NCBI RefSeq assembly: GCF_003202285.1 | Contig: NZ_MASW01000001.1 | Location: forward strand, 434,001-498,000 | Reading direction: 5' to 3' | DNA length: 64,000 nucleotides | Source: Prauserella muralis | Lineage (GTDB): Bacteria > Actinomycetota > Actinomycetes > Mycobacteriales > Pseudonocardiaceae | Part shown: piece after piece, positions 8,059 to 19,647 of the stretch | Numbering within the stretch: the stretch's first letter is position 1 | How the letters are laid out: each line of letters begins with the position of its first letter | Made by a program: the position numbers and the translations under genes | Notes under the pieces: model-generated | Seen by the model: the letters and a program-made list of their open reading frames with translations, nothing else | Databases searched by the model: none | What the model was told of the DNA's origin: nothing

Positions 8059-9213
8059 ATGCGAAGGGAACGCGTCGCGGCACTCGATGTGGCCCGCGGG
8101 GTGGCGATCCTCGGCACACTGGGCACCAACATCTGGATCTTCACCGACCCCAGGGGCGCGGCGGGCTTCCTGGCGCTGCCCGACCCCGGCACACCGGCCG
8201 GGTTCGCCGAGACACTGCTGCGGTTCGCCAGCAACGGCAAGTTCCTGGCACTGCTGTCTCTGCTGTTCGGCATCGGCCTGGAGCTGCAGTACCGCGCGGC
8301 GCTGCGCAGGGGGAACCGGTGGCCGGGCTGGTACCTGTGGCGCTCCGCGCTGCTGCTCGTCGAGGGCCTGCTGCACTACGTGCTGGTCTTCGAGTTCGAC
8401 GTGCTCATGTACTACGCGGTGGTGTCGGTGCTCGTCGCCTACCTTGTGGGGCGCAGCGACCGCGTGGTCCGGAGCTGGATGGCGGCGCAGGCGGCCGTGC
8501 ACCTGGCGATCGTGGGGGCGCTGACGGCCGTGCTGCTGAGCCCCGGTGTCTCGGTGTCCGGCGGTGAGCCGGGTCCCGGCACCGGAAGCTGGGCAGGGCA
8601 GGTGCGCCACCGCCTCACCGAGGCCGCGATGTTCCGGGCCGAGGCGATCTTCGTGCTGCCGCTGAGCACGGTGTTGTTCCTCGCCGGGTCGCGGCTGTGG
8701 CGGGCGGGTGTGCTGGAGGACTCCGAGCGGGGCAGGCGCATCCAGCGACGGCTGATCGCGTGGGGACTCGGCGGCGGGCTGCCGCTGAACCTGCTGACGT
8801 CGTTCGCCGGGCCCGGCTGGTTCCTCGTCGACCGCTACGTGGCCGCGCCGCTGGTGGCGTTCGGGCTGCTGGGGCTCGTGCCGTGGCTGGTGCACCGGAT
8901 GCGCGGCCGCCCGGGACCGGTGCGGAGGGGCCTCACCACCGTCGGCACCACCGCGCTGTCGGCGTACGTGGTGCAGAACGTGCTCGCCTCGGTGCTGTGC
9001 TATGGCTGGGGACTGGGTCTGGCGCGGACGTTCGCGGGCGCGCGGCCGTGGTGGGTCATCGCCGTCTACATCGGACTCAGTGCGTTGCTCATGGCGCTGG
9101 CCACACTGTGGCTGCGACGGTTCTCGCGCGGGCCACTGGAGCTGGCTTGGCACTGGGCGTACCGCGCACCGCAGCGGCGCAACACCGCACTCACGCGAAC
9201 GCAACGGCGCTGA
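8059..9213 (+). CDS. DUF418-family membrane protein
   Basis: A 384-residue polytopic membrane protein. The N-terminus RVAALDVARGVAILGTLGTNI and the SLLFGIGLELQYRAALRRG segment are typical of the DUF418 family, which shares the fold of membrane acyltransferases such as heparan-alpha-glucosaminide acetyltransferase. The C-terminal DUF418 part begins near residue 230. A purine-rich GGAAGGGGA precedes the ATG. Function of the family is not established; membrane acyl transfer is a structural guess. The next gene follows 26 bp downstream and may be cotranscribed. Confidence 0.85.
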   Translation: MRRERVAALDVARGVAILGTLGTNIWIFTDPRGAAGFLALPDPGTPAGFAETLLRFASNGKFLALLSLLFGIGLELQYRAALRRGNRWPGWYLWRSALLLVEGLLHYVLVFEFDVLMYYAVVSVLVAYLVGRSDRVVRSWMAAQAAVHLAIVGALTAVLLSPGVSVSGGEPGPGTGSWAGQVRHRLTEAAMFRAEAIFVLPLSTVLFLAGSRLWRAGVLEDSERGRRIQRRLIAWGLGGGLPLNLLTSFAGPGWFLVDRYVAAPLVAFGLLGLVPWLVHRMRGRPGPVRRGLTTVGTTALSAYVVQNVLASVLCYGWGLGLARTFAGARPWWVIAVYIGLSALLMALATLWLRRFSRGPLELAWHWAYRAPQRRNTALTRTQRR

Positions 9214-9239
9214 CATGCCGCGGTGAGAGGTTGCGCGGC

Positions 9240-10472
9240 ATGACGATGCCGACATGGGAACGCAGGATGCTGCTGAGGGCGGCCGCCGGGCTCGCCGCGG
9301 CAGGTGCGGCCACGCTGCCCGCCGGAACCGCCGCGGCGGGTACCGGGCACCGGGGCCCGGTGGTGCTGCAACCGCACCGCGGGCCGGCGCGCGGGCACTA
9401 CCTCCCGGCGAGGCCGGAGACCGTGACGTGGGGCAGGCTCCCCAATCGCGACAGCACGCCGGCGACGGTGGTCGACTCCGGCTCGGTGATCACCATCGAC
9501 ACGATCTCGCACGAGGGAGTGCTCGAGGACCAGGGCCGGGATCCGCTCGCCTACTTCACCGGGCACGGTGTGCCGCCGTCGCAGGTGCTCACCGACGCCG
9601 TCGAGGTCGCGGCGCGGGTGGCCCACGACGGCCCCGGCCCGCACGTGGTCACCGGCCCGGTGGCGGTGCGCGGCGCCGAGCCGGGCCACACCCTCAAGAT
9701 CGAGGTGCTGGACCTGCGACTGCGGGTGCCGTACGGCGTGGTGTCCAACCGGCACGGCAAGGGCGCGCTGCCCGGCGAGTATCCGGAGGCGTGGGCAGGC
9801 AGGGCGGAGTTCGCGCCGTACTTCAACTCCGGCGGCAACGTCAGCGTGTTCACCGAGGTCGGCACCCGGCGCGGCGAGCTGGTCGGTGTGCTTCCCGGCG
9901 GCGCCGCTCGGTTCCCGCTGGCGCCGTTCCTCGGCGTCATGGGCGTCGCGAGGGACACCTCCGACCTGGTCAACTCGGTGCCGCCGACCGACGCCGGCGG
10001 CAACATCGACATCAACGACCTGGGCGTGGGCAGCACCCTGTACCTGCCGGTGCGCGTACCTGGCGCCCTGTTCTTCACCGGCGACCCCCACATGGCGCAG
10101 GGCGACGGCGAGGTGGCGCTGACCGCGATGGAGGGTTCCCTGCGGGCGACGTTCCGGCTCACCGCGATCCCGCCCGGCGGGCCCGCGCCGAAACTCGCCT
10201 TCGACGAGCCGTTCGGCGAGACTCCCAGCCACTGGGTGCCGATCGGGTTGTCCGATCCGGACGGACCGGTCGGCGGTCAGGTGACCAGCCTGGACGTCGC
10301 CATGAGGCGGGCCGTGCGCAGCGCCCTGCGGTTCCTCACCGAGGAACGCGGGATGCCGGAGCCGGTGGCCTACGCCTATCTCAGCGCGGCCACCGACTTC
10401 CAGGTGTCCCAGGTGGTCGACATCACCACCGGCATCCACGGCCTCATCCGCAAGACGGATTTCGGCCGCTGA
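9240..10472 (+). CDS. Exported acetamidase/formamidase (FmdA/AmdA) family protein
   Basis: A 410-residue member of the FmdA_AmdA family of metal-dependent acetamidases and formamidases. The N-terminus ERRMLLRAAAGL followed by an Ala-rich stretch and AAAG is a twin-arginine-type export signal, unusual because characterised relatives are cytoplasmic. Core motifs are seen: ILPVR-like region, GDPHMAQGDGEVALTAMEG and the C-terminal YAYLSAATDFQVSQVVD. AGAGG is 9 nt before the ATG at 9240; a second ATG at 9246 is too distant. Likely hydrolyses small amides outside the membrane. Its TGA is part of the first unit of a 21-bp tandem repeat. Confidence 0.85.
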   Translation: MTMPTWERRMLLRAAAGLAAAGAATLPAGTAAAGTGHRGPVVLQPHRGPARGHYLPARPETVTWGRLPNRDSTPATVVDSGSVITIDTISHEGVLEDQGRDPLAYFTGHGVPPSQVLTDAVEVAARVAHDGPGPHVVTGPVAVRGAEPGHTLKIEVLDLRLRVPYGVVSNRHGKGALPGEYPEAWAGRAEFAPYFNSGGNVSVFTEVGTRRGELVGVLPGGAARFPLAPFLGVMGVARDTSDLVNSVPPTDAGGNIDINDLGVGSTLYLPVRVPGALFFTGDPHMAQGDGEVALTAMEGSLRATFRLTAIPPGGPAPKLAFDEPFGETPSHWVPIGLSDPDGPVGGQVTSLDVAMRRAVRSALRFLTEERGMPEPVAYAYLSAATDFQVSQVVDITTGIHGLIRKTDFGR

Positions 10473-10530
10473 GCGCAGGACTCGCGGGCCTGAGCGCAGA
10501 ACTCGCGGGCCTGAGCGCAGGACTCGCGGG

Positions 10531-10532
<2 letters not shown>
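10470..10532. repeat. Three tandem 21-bp repeats filling the gap between convergent stop codons
   Basis: Units at 10470-10490, 10491-10511 and 10512-10532 share TGAGCGCAGGACTCGCGGGC and differ at one internal base in unit 2 and the last base of unit 3. The first unit supplies the amidase stop codon (TGA); the last overlaps the asd stop codon (10531-10533). No hairpin is formed within a unit. Confidence 0.85.
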
Positions 10533-11595
<1,063 letters not shown>

Positions 11596-11597
11596 GT

Positions 11598-12113
11598 TCA
11601 GCGACCACTCCCCGCGTAGACGACGGCCTCTTCGTCGCCGCCGAGTTCGAATGCCTCGTGAATCGCGCGCACCGCGTCGTCGAGCTGCGCGTCCCTGATC
11701 AACACCGAGATCCGGATCTCCGAGGTGTTGATGATCTCGATGTTCACGCCCGCCTTGGCCAGCGCCTCGCAGAACGACGCCGTGACGCCCGGGTGCGAGC
11801 GCATGCCCGCTCCCACCAGCGACACCTTGCCGACGTGGTCGTCGTAGAGCACGGCCGAGAAGCCGAGCTCGTTCTTGATCTTCTCCAGCTCCCCGACGGC
11901 CTTCGGCCCGTTGGCCTTGGACAGCGTGAAGGTGATGTCGGTGCGGCCCGCGGTGTTGGAGATGTTCTGCAGCACCATGTCGATGTCGATCTCCGCGTCC
12001 GCGACCGTGCGGAAGATGCGGGCCGCGGCGCCCGCGTGGTCCGGAACACCGGTGACCGTGATCTTGGCCTCCGACCGGTCGTGGGCCACACCGGTGATCA
12101 ACGCTTGTTCCAC
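11598..12113 (-). CDS. lysC: Aspartate kinase beta subunit (internal in-frame start)
   Basis: The same frame as the alpha subunit, 171 residues covering the two ACT domains. Support is a GTG at codon 250 with GAGGAG 6 nt before it, and the known alpha2-beta2 organisation of corynebacterial aspartokinase. Production of the short form here is inferred. Confidence 0.6.
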   Translation of the reverse strand: MEQALITGVAHDRSEAKITVTGVPDHAGAAARIFRTVADAEIDIDMVLQNISNTAGRTDITFTLSKANGPKAVGELEKIKNELGFSAVLYDDHVGKVSLVGAGMRSHPGVTASFCEALAKAGVNIEIINTSEIRISVLIRDAQLDDAVRAIHEAFELGGDEEAVVYAGSGR

Positions 12114-12860
12114 GGGGATCTCCTCAATCGAACCGGTCACGGTCGTGCCCGGCTTGTCACTGTAGGAAGAGCGGACACTGATCGGCACGCCGTAGCGGCG
12201 GGCGTACTCGACGGAGCGCAGGTGCAGGATCTTCGACCCGCTTGCCGCCAGCTCCAGCATCTCCTCGTACGGCACCGTGTCGAGCTTGCGCGCGTTGGGG
12301 ACGATGCGCGGGTCAGCGGTGTAGACGCCGTCCACATCGGAGTAGATCTCGCACACGTCGGCGTCGAGCGCCGCCGCCAGCGCCACCGCGGTGGTGTCCG
12401 AGCCGCCGCGGCCGAGGGTGGTGATGTCCTTGGTGTCCTGCGAAACGCCCTGGAACCCGGCCACCAGCGCGATGTAGCCCTGCTCCAGCGCGTCGGTCAC
12501 CCGGCTCGGGGTGACGTCGATGATGCGTGCGTTGCCGTGCACGGACGTGGTGACCACGCCCGCCTGCGAACCGGTGAACGACCACGCCTCGGCGCCCTGC
12601 GCCGAGATCGCCATCGCGACAAGCGCGTTGGAGATCCGCTCACCAGCGGTGAGCAGCATGTCCATCTCCCGCTCCGGGGGAACGGGATTCACCTGCTCTG
12701 CGAGATCGAGCAGCTCGTCGGTGGTGTCGCCCATCGCGGAGCACACGACGACGACCGAGTTGCCGGCCTTCTTCGTCGCGACGATGCGTTCGGCGACGCG
12801 CTTGATCCGGTCAGCGCTCTCCAGCGACGAACCGCCGTACTTCTGGACTACGAGCGCCAC
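11598..12860 (-). CDS. lysC: Aspartate kinase (alpha subunit, with internal beta start)
   Basis: A 420-residue aspartokinase, the first enzyme of the aspartate amino-acid pathway. The kinase domain opens with KYGGSSLES and contains [12 protein letters not shown]; two ACT domains in the C-terminal third bind lysine/threonine. The GTG at 12860 has AGGAGG 9 nt upstream and gives the family N-terminus [10 protein letters not shown]. Codon 250 is GTG (12113) with GAGGAG 6 nt upstream (12120-12125). This matches the separately translated beta subunit known from corynebacterial aspartokinase, whose length (about 172) also fits. Cotranscribed with asd. Confidence 0.97.
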   Translation of the reverse strand: MALVVQKYGGSSLESADRIKRVAERIVATKKAGNSVVVVCSAMGDTTDELLDLAEQVNPVPPEREMDMLLTAGERISNALVAMAISAQGAEAWSFTGSQAGVVTTSVHGNARIIDVTPSRVTDALEQGYIALVAGFQGVSQDTKDITTLGRGGSDTTAVALAAALDADVCEIYSDVDGVYTADPRIVPNARKLDTVPYEEMLELAASGSKILHLRSVEYARRYGVPISVRSSYSDKPGTTVTGSIEEIPVEQALITGVAHDRSEAKITVTGVPDHAGAAARIFRTVADAEIDIDMVLQNISNTAGRTDITFTLSKANGPKAVGELEKIKNELGFSAVLYDDHVGKVSLVGAGMRSHPGVTASFCEALAKAGVNIEIINTSEIRISVLIRDAQLDDAVRAIHEAFELGGDEEAVVYAGSGR

Positions 12861-12977
12861 TAGCCCGAACCTCCTCGCCTGAGCGGGCTCATACCTCCGG
12901 GCTGGGTCGCCAGAGAGGCCCGGCTCGTTAACCTTGCGAAACAGGGTACCGGTGCCCGGTTTTACCAACACCTGACT

Positions 12978-13007
12978 TTGTGGCGCCGGCCACTCCCCGG
13001 GTATACA
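12978..13007 (+). promoter_or_regulatory. Candidate promoter of the nitroreductase gene, leaderless
   Basis: TTGTGG at 12978-12983, an 18-bp spacer and TATACA at 13002-13007, only 7 nt before the ATG at 13015. There is no Shine-Dalgarno sequence, so transcription probably starts at the start codon. Confidence 0.5.
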
Positions 13008-13014
13008 GGCAGCC

Positions 13015-13605
13015 ATGAGCGACAAGGACGCGGAGACGAGTGTGCCGGTGCACGACCTGATCGCCCGCCGGTGGAGCCCGAGGGCACTCGACGAGTCGGC
13101 CGAGGTGACCGCCGAGCAGCTGCGGGCCCTGCTGGAGGCGGCACGCTGGGCGCCCTCGTACGGCAACACGCAGCCGGCGCGCTACCTCGTCGGCCGCCGC
13201 GGCGACGAGACCTTCCAGCGGATTTTCGGCACGCTCAGCCGCGGCAACCAGTCATGGGCCCACCGGGCGGGTGTGCTGCTGATCGGCCTCGCGCTCATGC
13301 GCAACGAAAAAGGTGACATTCCTTACGCCGAGTACGGCCTGGGCCTCGCCGGCGAGAATCTCGTCCTGCAGGCGGTGGCCGAAGGGCTCGTCGCGCACCA
13401 GATGGCCGGCTTCGACGCCGACGCCGTGCGCCGCGAGTTCGCCCTGCCCGAGGGCGTGCGGCCGGTGGTCGCGATCGCCGTCGGCGTACTGGGCGACCCG
13501 GAGGTGCTTGGCGACGAGCGGGCCATCGCCAGGGAGACGGCGCCCCGCCAGCGGCTGCCGCTGGGGGAGTTCGCGCTGCGCGACTGGGACGAGCCCGCGT
13601 TCTGA
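13015..13605 (+). CDS. Nitroreductase-family FMN oxidoreductase
   Basis: A 196-residue nitroreductase-like flavoprotein. FMN phosphate contacts are expected from [11 protein letters not shown] near the N-terminus; [15 protein letters not shown] is the conserved APSxxNxQPWxF block, and [16 protein letters not shown] the central helix. The family uses NAD(P)H to reduce nitro groups, quinones or flavins. It is divergent from lysC-asd and convergent with the type VII-associated cluster, 10 bp away. No pathway partner is nearby, so the substrate is unknown. Confidence 0.88.
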   Translation: MSDKDAETSVPVHDLIARRWSPRALDESAEVTAEQLRALLEAARWAPSYGNTQPARYLVGRRGDETFQRIFGTLSRGNQSWAHRAGVLLIGLALMRNEKGDIPYAEYGLGLAGENLVLQAVAEGLVAHQMAGFDADAVRREFALPEGVRPVVAIAVGVLGDPEVLGDERAIARETAPRQRLPLGEFALRDWDEPAF

Positions 13606-13615
13606 CGCGGACCGG

Positions 13616-14395
13616 TCACCGTTCCTGCCCTGGCCGCCCGTTCCAGTGGATGATCTCCGGAAACTCGTGGTGGGCGCGCAGGTGCTGCTCCTCCGTGCGG
13701 CCGTGCAGGACGAACGTGAAGCTCGACCCGTCCGGCCAGGTGAGGGTGCGCTTGGCGAAGCTGATCGCGGGGAGGTGCGGGCCGCGTGCCTGCCAGACGA
13801 CCTGCGGCGGGGGCGCCCCGGCCGGGTCGCGGACCGTCGGCCCGGTGTCCACCACCGCGAGGCCCGACGGCGCGAACACCAGCCAGGGCGCCTTCGCCTG
13901 CCGGAGCCGGTCGACCAGGTCGAGGGCCATCGCGTTCGCCGGTCCCCGGACGTGAACGACCGGCCTTCCCCTGCCGCCCCCGCCTGCCGAGTTGTGCGCC
14001 AGGAAGAGGACGTAGGCCGCCGCGCGGCCGATGCCGCGGACGAGGTTCCAGAAGAACCGCCGGACGAGCTTCGTCCCCTCGACCGTGCCGTCGGGCCGCC
14101 TGCCGGGAACCTCGAACACCAGGCCGCCGTCGGCAAGGCGCAGCACGATGACGGGCTCGCGCCACAGGCCGCGCATCAGCTCCTCGACCCGTTCCCGGAA
14201 CCCCGGCCGAACGAGAGTCTGCTCCCGGCCTGCATCGAGGCGCGCCTCGTGGGCGAACATCTTCCGCGCGGCCTGCCGCCGCGCCTCGGTCGGCGCCGCG
14301 TCGGCGAACGCGCCCAGCTCGGCGGCTAGATGTCGAGATTCCGGCGAGTCTCCTCCGGGCTCTGGTCCCCGCCGATCTCGCTCTTGTCGAACCAC
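13616..14395 (-). CDS. Protein of unknown function, last gene of type VII-associated cluster
   Basis: A 259-residue soluble protein with no domain recognised. A helical N-terminal third (TEARRQAARKMFAHEARLDAGREQ) precedes a beta-rich remainder with repeated short strands (VIVLRLADGGLVFEV, FVLHGRTEEQHL). The GTG at 14395 overlaps the upstream gene by 70 bp but has GGAGGGG 7 nt before it, which supports that start; an ATG near 14262 is the alternative. Position downstream of an effector-like protein makes an immunity or accessory role conceivable, but nothing in the sequence proves it. Confidence 0.65.
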   Translation of the reverse strand: MVRQERDRRGPEPGGDSPESRHLAAELGAFADAAPTEARRQAARKMFAHEARLDAGREQTLVRPGFRERVEELMRGLWREPVIVLRLADGGLVFEVPGRRPDGTVEGTKLVRRFFWNLVRGIGRAAAYVLFLAHNSAGGGGRGRPVVHVRGPANAMALDLVDRLRQAKAPWLVFAPSGLAVVDTGPTVRDPAGAPPPQVVWQARGPHLPAISFAKRTLTWPDGSSFTFVLHGRTEEQHLRAHHEFPEIIHWNGRPGQER

Positions 14396-15450
14396 GGCTC
14401 GTCCCCTCCCAGGCTGACGTCCTCGGTGCCCTCGCCGTACACGGTCTTGCCCGCCCCGATGCCTGCCTTGACGCCCGCGCCCGCCACGAGCGGGCCCGCC
14501 CCGACGGAGGTGCCGAACATCGTGGTGAGCACCCGGTTGCTCGGCTGGAAGCCCTGCGCGACGTCACCGAAGCCGAACTTGGTCTCGCCCGGCATCACCC
14601 CGACCCGCAGCTTCCTGGTGAACGTCTCCATCTTCCCGGAGAACCGGACCAGGAACTGCATGAACTCGTCGAGCAGCTTGCCGAACTTGCCCAGGTACCG
14701 GGTGACCTTCTGGAACACGCTGGCCGCCTTGGCGATGGACGCGGTCATCGCCGCCGCGACCGAACCGCCGAAGCTGATCACCGACGAGGCCAGTGCGGGC
14801 AGCCAGATGGTGATCAGCCAGGAGACCAGCTCGGTGATGATGGCCTTGATGACCTCCTCGATGACCTGCATGACCATCGACCACATCTGCAGGACCTCGG
14901 CCACCGACCCGGCGGCCGAGCCGATCCCGCGGATGCCGGAGGAGAAGTCGCCGAGCGCCTCCTTGGCCGCCTTGCCCGCGTCGTCCACCCACTCGGCCAG
15001 CGCGGTGTCGCCGGTCTGCTCGAAGTCCTCGGCGAGCGCGACGAAGCCCTGGGCGATCGTGACGAAGTTGTCGGAGGCGTGGCCGATGGCCGGGCCGTCG
15101 CCGGTGACCTGGTGCAGCGCGTCCTGCAGCGGCTGCACCAGTTCGAGCAGCATGTTGAGCCCGTGGCTGACCAGCCAGCCGATCGGGTCCATGGCGAAGG
15201 TGACCATGTCGCCCGCGGCGGCGCCGACGAACGCCGCGCCGTCGCCGACCAGGGCCGCACCGGCGGAGGCCAGCTCGGCCGGGTTGTCCGCCTCGGCCGC
15301 CTGCTGGGCGTGCGCGGCGATCGACTTGCCGGAGTTGTAGATCGTGCCCGCCACGGGCACATGGCCCATCGCGCGATCGAGGTTCGCGCTCGTGCTCTCG
15401 TCGTAGGCCTGGACGTTCAGCGCGTCGGCGATGCTTTCCTGCTCGCTCAT
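14326..15450 (-). CDS. Type VII secretion-associated, effector-like helical protein
   Basis: A 374-residue protein starting MSEQESIADALN. The first 180 residues are helical and Gly/Ala-rich with a WLV turn, resembling WXG100/PPE-type N-terminal export domains. Residues 190-290 contain long amphipathic or hydrophobic helices (EVIKAIITELVSWLITIWLP). The C-terminal 90 residues are Gly-rich and acidic. No nuclease, lipase or other toxin motif was recognised. Its start overlaps the preceding gene by 4 bp (ATGA), so the pair is coupled. Secretion by an ESX system encoded elsewhere is inferred. Confidence 0.7.
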   Translation of the reverse strand: MSEQESIADALNVQAYDESTSANLDRAMGHVPVAGTIYNSGKSIAAHAQQAAEADNPAELASAGAALVGDGAAFVGAAAGDMVTFAMDPIGWLVSHGLNMLLELVQPLQDALHQVTGDGPAIGHASDNFVTIAQGFVALAEDFEQTGDTALAEWVDDAGKAAKEALGDFSSGIRGIGSAAGSVAEVLQMWSMVMQVIEEVIKAIITELVSWLITIWLPALASSVISFGGSVAAAMTASIAKAASVFQKVTRYLGKFGKLLDEFMQFLVRFSGKMETFTRKLRVGVMPGETKFGFGDVAQGFQPSNRVLTTMFGTSVGAGPLVAGAGVKAGIGAGKTVYGEGTEDVSLGGDEPWFDKSEIGGDQSPEETRRNLDI

Positions 15451-15785
15451 GCTCCCGGCTCCCCCATCGCGTCGATCTGCGCCTCGTGCCTGCCGAACGT
15501 GATCTTTCCTGCGTCCTCCGCGTCGCGGTACATCTCCGCGGCCTTGTTCAGCTTCGTGATGAACCCGTCGACGCCGTCGGCGAGGTCGGTCAGCAGCGAG
15601 CGCAGTTCGGCGAGCCGGTCGGTGTAGCCCTGTTTGGCGAAGATGCCGACGACGCCCCAGGCCTCGTCGGTCACGTCGGCGCTGTCGATCAGGTTGCCGA
15701 ACTTGCCGGCCTCCTGCTCGTAGTGGGGAAGCTGCCGGGCGTACGCGGAGATCGCCTCGATGTTGGTCTGTATTCCGTCTGGCAT
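15447..15785 (-). CDS. WXG100/EspC-like type VII secretion-associated small protein
   Basis: A 112-residue helical protein: helix, EAWG turn (DEAWGVVG, residues about 40-47), helix, then a short tail. This is the pattern of ESX-associated WXG100 or EspC-like (DUF2580) proteins, which form helical hairpins and are exported by type VII systems. AGAGGG lies 8 nt before the ATG. It sits between a YbaB-like gene and the effector-like protein, a common actinobacterial arrangement. It probably acts as heterodimer partner or chaperone of the 374-residue product. Confidence 0.75.
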   Translation of the reverse strand: MPDGIQTNIEAISAYARQLPHYEQEAGKFGNLIDSADVTDEAWGVVGIFAKQGYTDRLAELRSLLTDLADGVDGFITKLNKAAEMYRDAEDAGKITFGRHEAQIDAMGEPGA

Positions 15786-15807
15786 CGCAGGGACCCTCTC
15801 GGTCTGG

Positions 15808-16374
15808 TCAGCGGCGGAGGATGGAGTTCTGGTCGAAGTAGTCGTCGTTGTCGTCGGCCGGAGGGCTCGGCCTGCGCCGGGACGGCGCCGGCGGCGGGGG
15901 TGCCTGCCGGGACGACGGCGGCGACGGCTGCGCCGGCGGCTGCCGCGGTGCCTCGTGCCGTGGCTGCTCCTGCTGTGACGGGGGCTCCTCCGTCGTGGTT
16001 CCCAGTGCCTCGGCCTGGGCCTGACGGACCTGCTCCGTGATGTTGACGCCGAACGCGTCGCCGAACGTGCTGTCCACGATCCCGGCCTGCTGCTGCACGG
16101 CCCCGGCGACGGCCTGGCGCAGGGTGCTCATGATCGTCGCGGAGAGCCGGGCGGGGTCGAGGCGCATGGCCGCCGGGGTGAGCCGGACGTCGGTCACGGT
16201 GCCACCGGCGCCCGCGACCACCGTGACGGTGCCGTCCTGCGACGTCACGCTGTGCTCGACCTGCGCGATCCGCTCCTGCATGTCGCCGACCCCGGCGAAG
16301 CGCGCCTCGGCCTGGCGCACCTTGGCCTGGAACCTCTCGAACTGGGCGATCAACTGATCCATGTGGGCGGACAT
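15808..16374 (-). CDS. YbaB/EbfC-family protein with Pro-rich tail
   Basis: A 188-residue protein. Residues 1-105 fit the YbaB/EbfC fold, with a long N-terminal helix (QLIAQFERFQAKVRQAEARF) and a strand segment GTVTVVAGAGGTVTDVRLTP. Residues 115-175 are a disordered Pro/Gln-rich tail and the C-terminus is acidic then basic. The classical nucleoid YbaB is a separate gene at 30483-30842. Paralogues like this one usually accompany ESX-related small proteins in actinobacteria, so it probably serves the cluster rather than general DNA binding. GGGGAG is 5 nt before the ATG. Confidence 0.85.
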   Translation of the reverse strand: MSAHMDQLIAQFERFQAKVRQAEARFAGVGDMQERIAQVEHSVTSQDGTVTVVAGAGGTVTDVRLTPAAMRLDPARLSATIMSTLRQAVAGAVQQQAGIVDSTFGDAFGVNITEQVRQAQAEALGTTTEEPPSQQEQPRHEAPRQPPAQPSPPSSRQAPPPPAPSRRRPSPPADDNDDYFDQNSILRR

Positions 16375-16478
16375 CGCCTCTCCCCTGCGCAGCGCCTGGT
16401 TAGGTGGCGTGATTATGGCAGGTCCGCCCGGGTGCCGAGGCCGGTTTCACCGGATGCGGCAAGCGAGCCGCCACCGGG

Positions 16479-16910
16479 TCACGAGGCCCCGCCGACCCTC
16501 CGGATGATCCGGGCCACGATCGAGGAGACGATCAGCCAGAACAGGGCCGCGATGCCGTAGTTGACCAGGACGTCGAGCTTGGGGTCGTCCGGCCGGAACA
16601 GGTCCTTGAAGCCCAGGGCGAGGCCCTCGGCCCAGTCGGCGACGAACGACACGATGCCGTTGTCCGGGTTGGCCTCACCGATCACGAAGATCACGTGCAG
16701 CACGAGGATCAGCGCGAACGCCAATCCCACCCAGCGGGCGATCCCCGCGAGCAGGCCGACGACCTGGTCCTTGACCGATCGCCAGTCGATCCGCCGCTTC
16801 GGCGCCTGCTCCGGCTCCTCGGCCGGGGGTACGTAGGCGGTGGAAGGGACCGCAGGATTCGCCTGAGGGGCGTCCTCGCCCTTGTCTTTCCTCTCGGCGT
16901 GCTCACCCAT
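16479..16910 (-). CDS. Small membrane protein of unknown function
   Basis: A 143-residue protein with a charged, Pro-rich cytoplasmic N-terminus (about 1-45) and two hydrophobic helices: VVGLLAGIARWVGLAFALILVL and GIAALFWLIVSSIVARI. The loop between them is acidic and aromatic. No family recognised. It is first in the same-strand run ending at 13616 but separated from the YbaB-like gene by about 100 bp, so membership of that operon is uncertain. Confidence 0.7.
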   Translation of the reverse strand: MGEHAERKDKGEDAPQANPAVPSTAYVPPAEEPEQAPKRRIDWRSVKDQVVGLLAGIARWVGLAFALILVLHVIFVIGEANPDNGIVSFVADWAEGLALGFKDLFRPDDPKLDVLVNYGIAALFWLIVSSIVARIIRRVGGAS

Positions 16911-17001
16911 GCCCCGCAGTTTCCCACGCGGGCCCGCCGATTGCTACGCGCGAGTAACCACATGGCGCGAACGTGGATAACGGTTTGGCCTCGGCCCGGC
17001 T

Positions 17002-18965
<1,964 letters not shown>

Positions 18966-18977
18966 GCACCGGACGAC

Positions 18978-19011
18978 GAGAACCCCTCGGGGACATCACT
19001 GAGGGGTTCTC
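18978..19011 (+). terminator. Intrinsic terminator-like hairpin after leuA
   Basis: Perfect 11-bp stem (18978-18988 GAGAACCCCTC with 19001-19011), 13 nt after the leuA stop codon. Confidence 0.8.
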
Positions 19012-19035
19012 AGTTCGCGCGGCGTTGGGCAGTAC

Positions 19036-19647
19036 GTGGACGTCTCGACGGTCTCGTTGCTGGCCCTGTTCGCCATCTCGGTGGTGCCACTCGCGCCCAC
19101 CGAGCTGACCCTCATCGGCATGGGGATGCTCGCGGCGCAGCAGGGCGGGTCCCTCGCGCCGGTGATCCTCGTCGCCACCGCGGGCTGCCTGCTCTGCGAC
19201 GCCGGGCTCTACCTGCTCGGCAGGTACGGCGGCGGATCGTGGGTGCTCGACCGCGTGCGGAGGCGGCCGAGCGCGGAGGCCACCCTCGGCTGGCTCACCC
19301 GGCACGCCCGGCGGCGGCCGGTGGCGGTGCTGGTGGTGTCCCGCTGGCTGCCCGCGGGCGGCACGGCCGGTTCGCTGCTGGTGGGCTCGCTGCGCTGGCC
19401 GCGCTCGGTGTTCGCGGTGGCCTCGGCCATTGGGGTGACGCTGTGGGTGACCTACGCGGTCCTGCTCGGTTACCTCGGTGGCGAGCTGGTGCAGCAGCCG
19501 TTCGTCAGCCTCGGGGCGTCCCTCGCGGTGGCCGCGCTGCTCGCGGCCGTGGCCGCGGCGGTGCTGCGCCGCCACTCAGGGCATGATCTGCGGTATGCGA
19601 GCGGAACGGCTGGTGGCCCTGCTGTTCACCCTGCAGAGCCGGCGTAG
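19036..19647 (+). CDS. DedA/SNARE-associated-family membrane protein
   Basis: A 203-residue membrane protein of the DedA type. Features are the N-terminal hydrophobic helix with PLAPTELTLIGMGML, the GLYLLGRYGGGSWVL segment, and the conserved SRWLPAGGTAGSLLVGSL block (F/SRxxPxxR-like), followed by two more hydrophobic helices. DedA proteins are linked to lipid carrier recycling and membrane homeostasis. The GTG at 19036 is the only reasonable start; no clear ribosome site. Its last 53 bp overlap the start of the next gene on the same strand. Confidence 0.85.
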   Translation: MDVSTVSLLALFAISVVPLAPTELTLIGMGMLAAQQGGSLAPVILVATAGCLLCDAGLYLLGRYGGGSWVLDRVRRRPSAEATLGWLTRHARRRPVAVLVVSRWLPAGGTAGSLLVGSLRWPRSVFAVASAIGVTLWVTYAVLLGYLGGELVQQPFVSLGASLAVAALLAAVAAAVLRRHSGHDLRYASGTAGGPAVHPAEPA

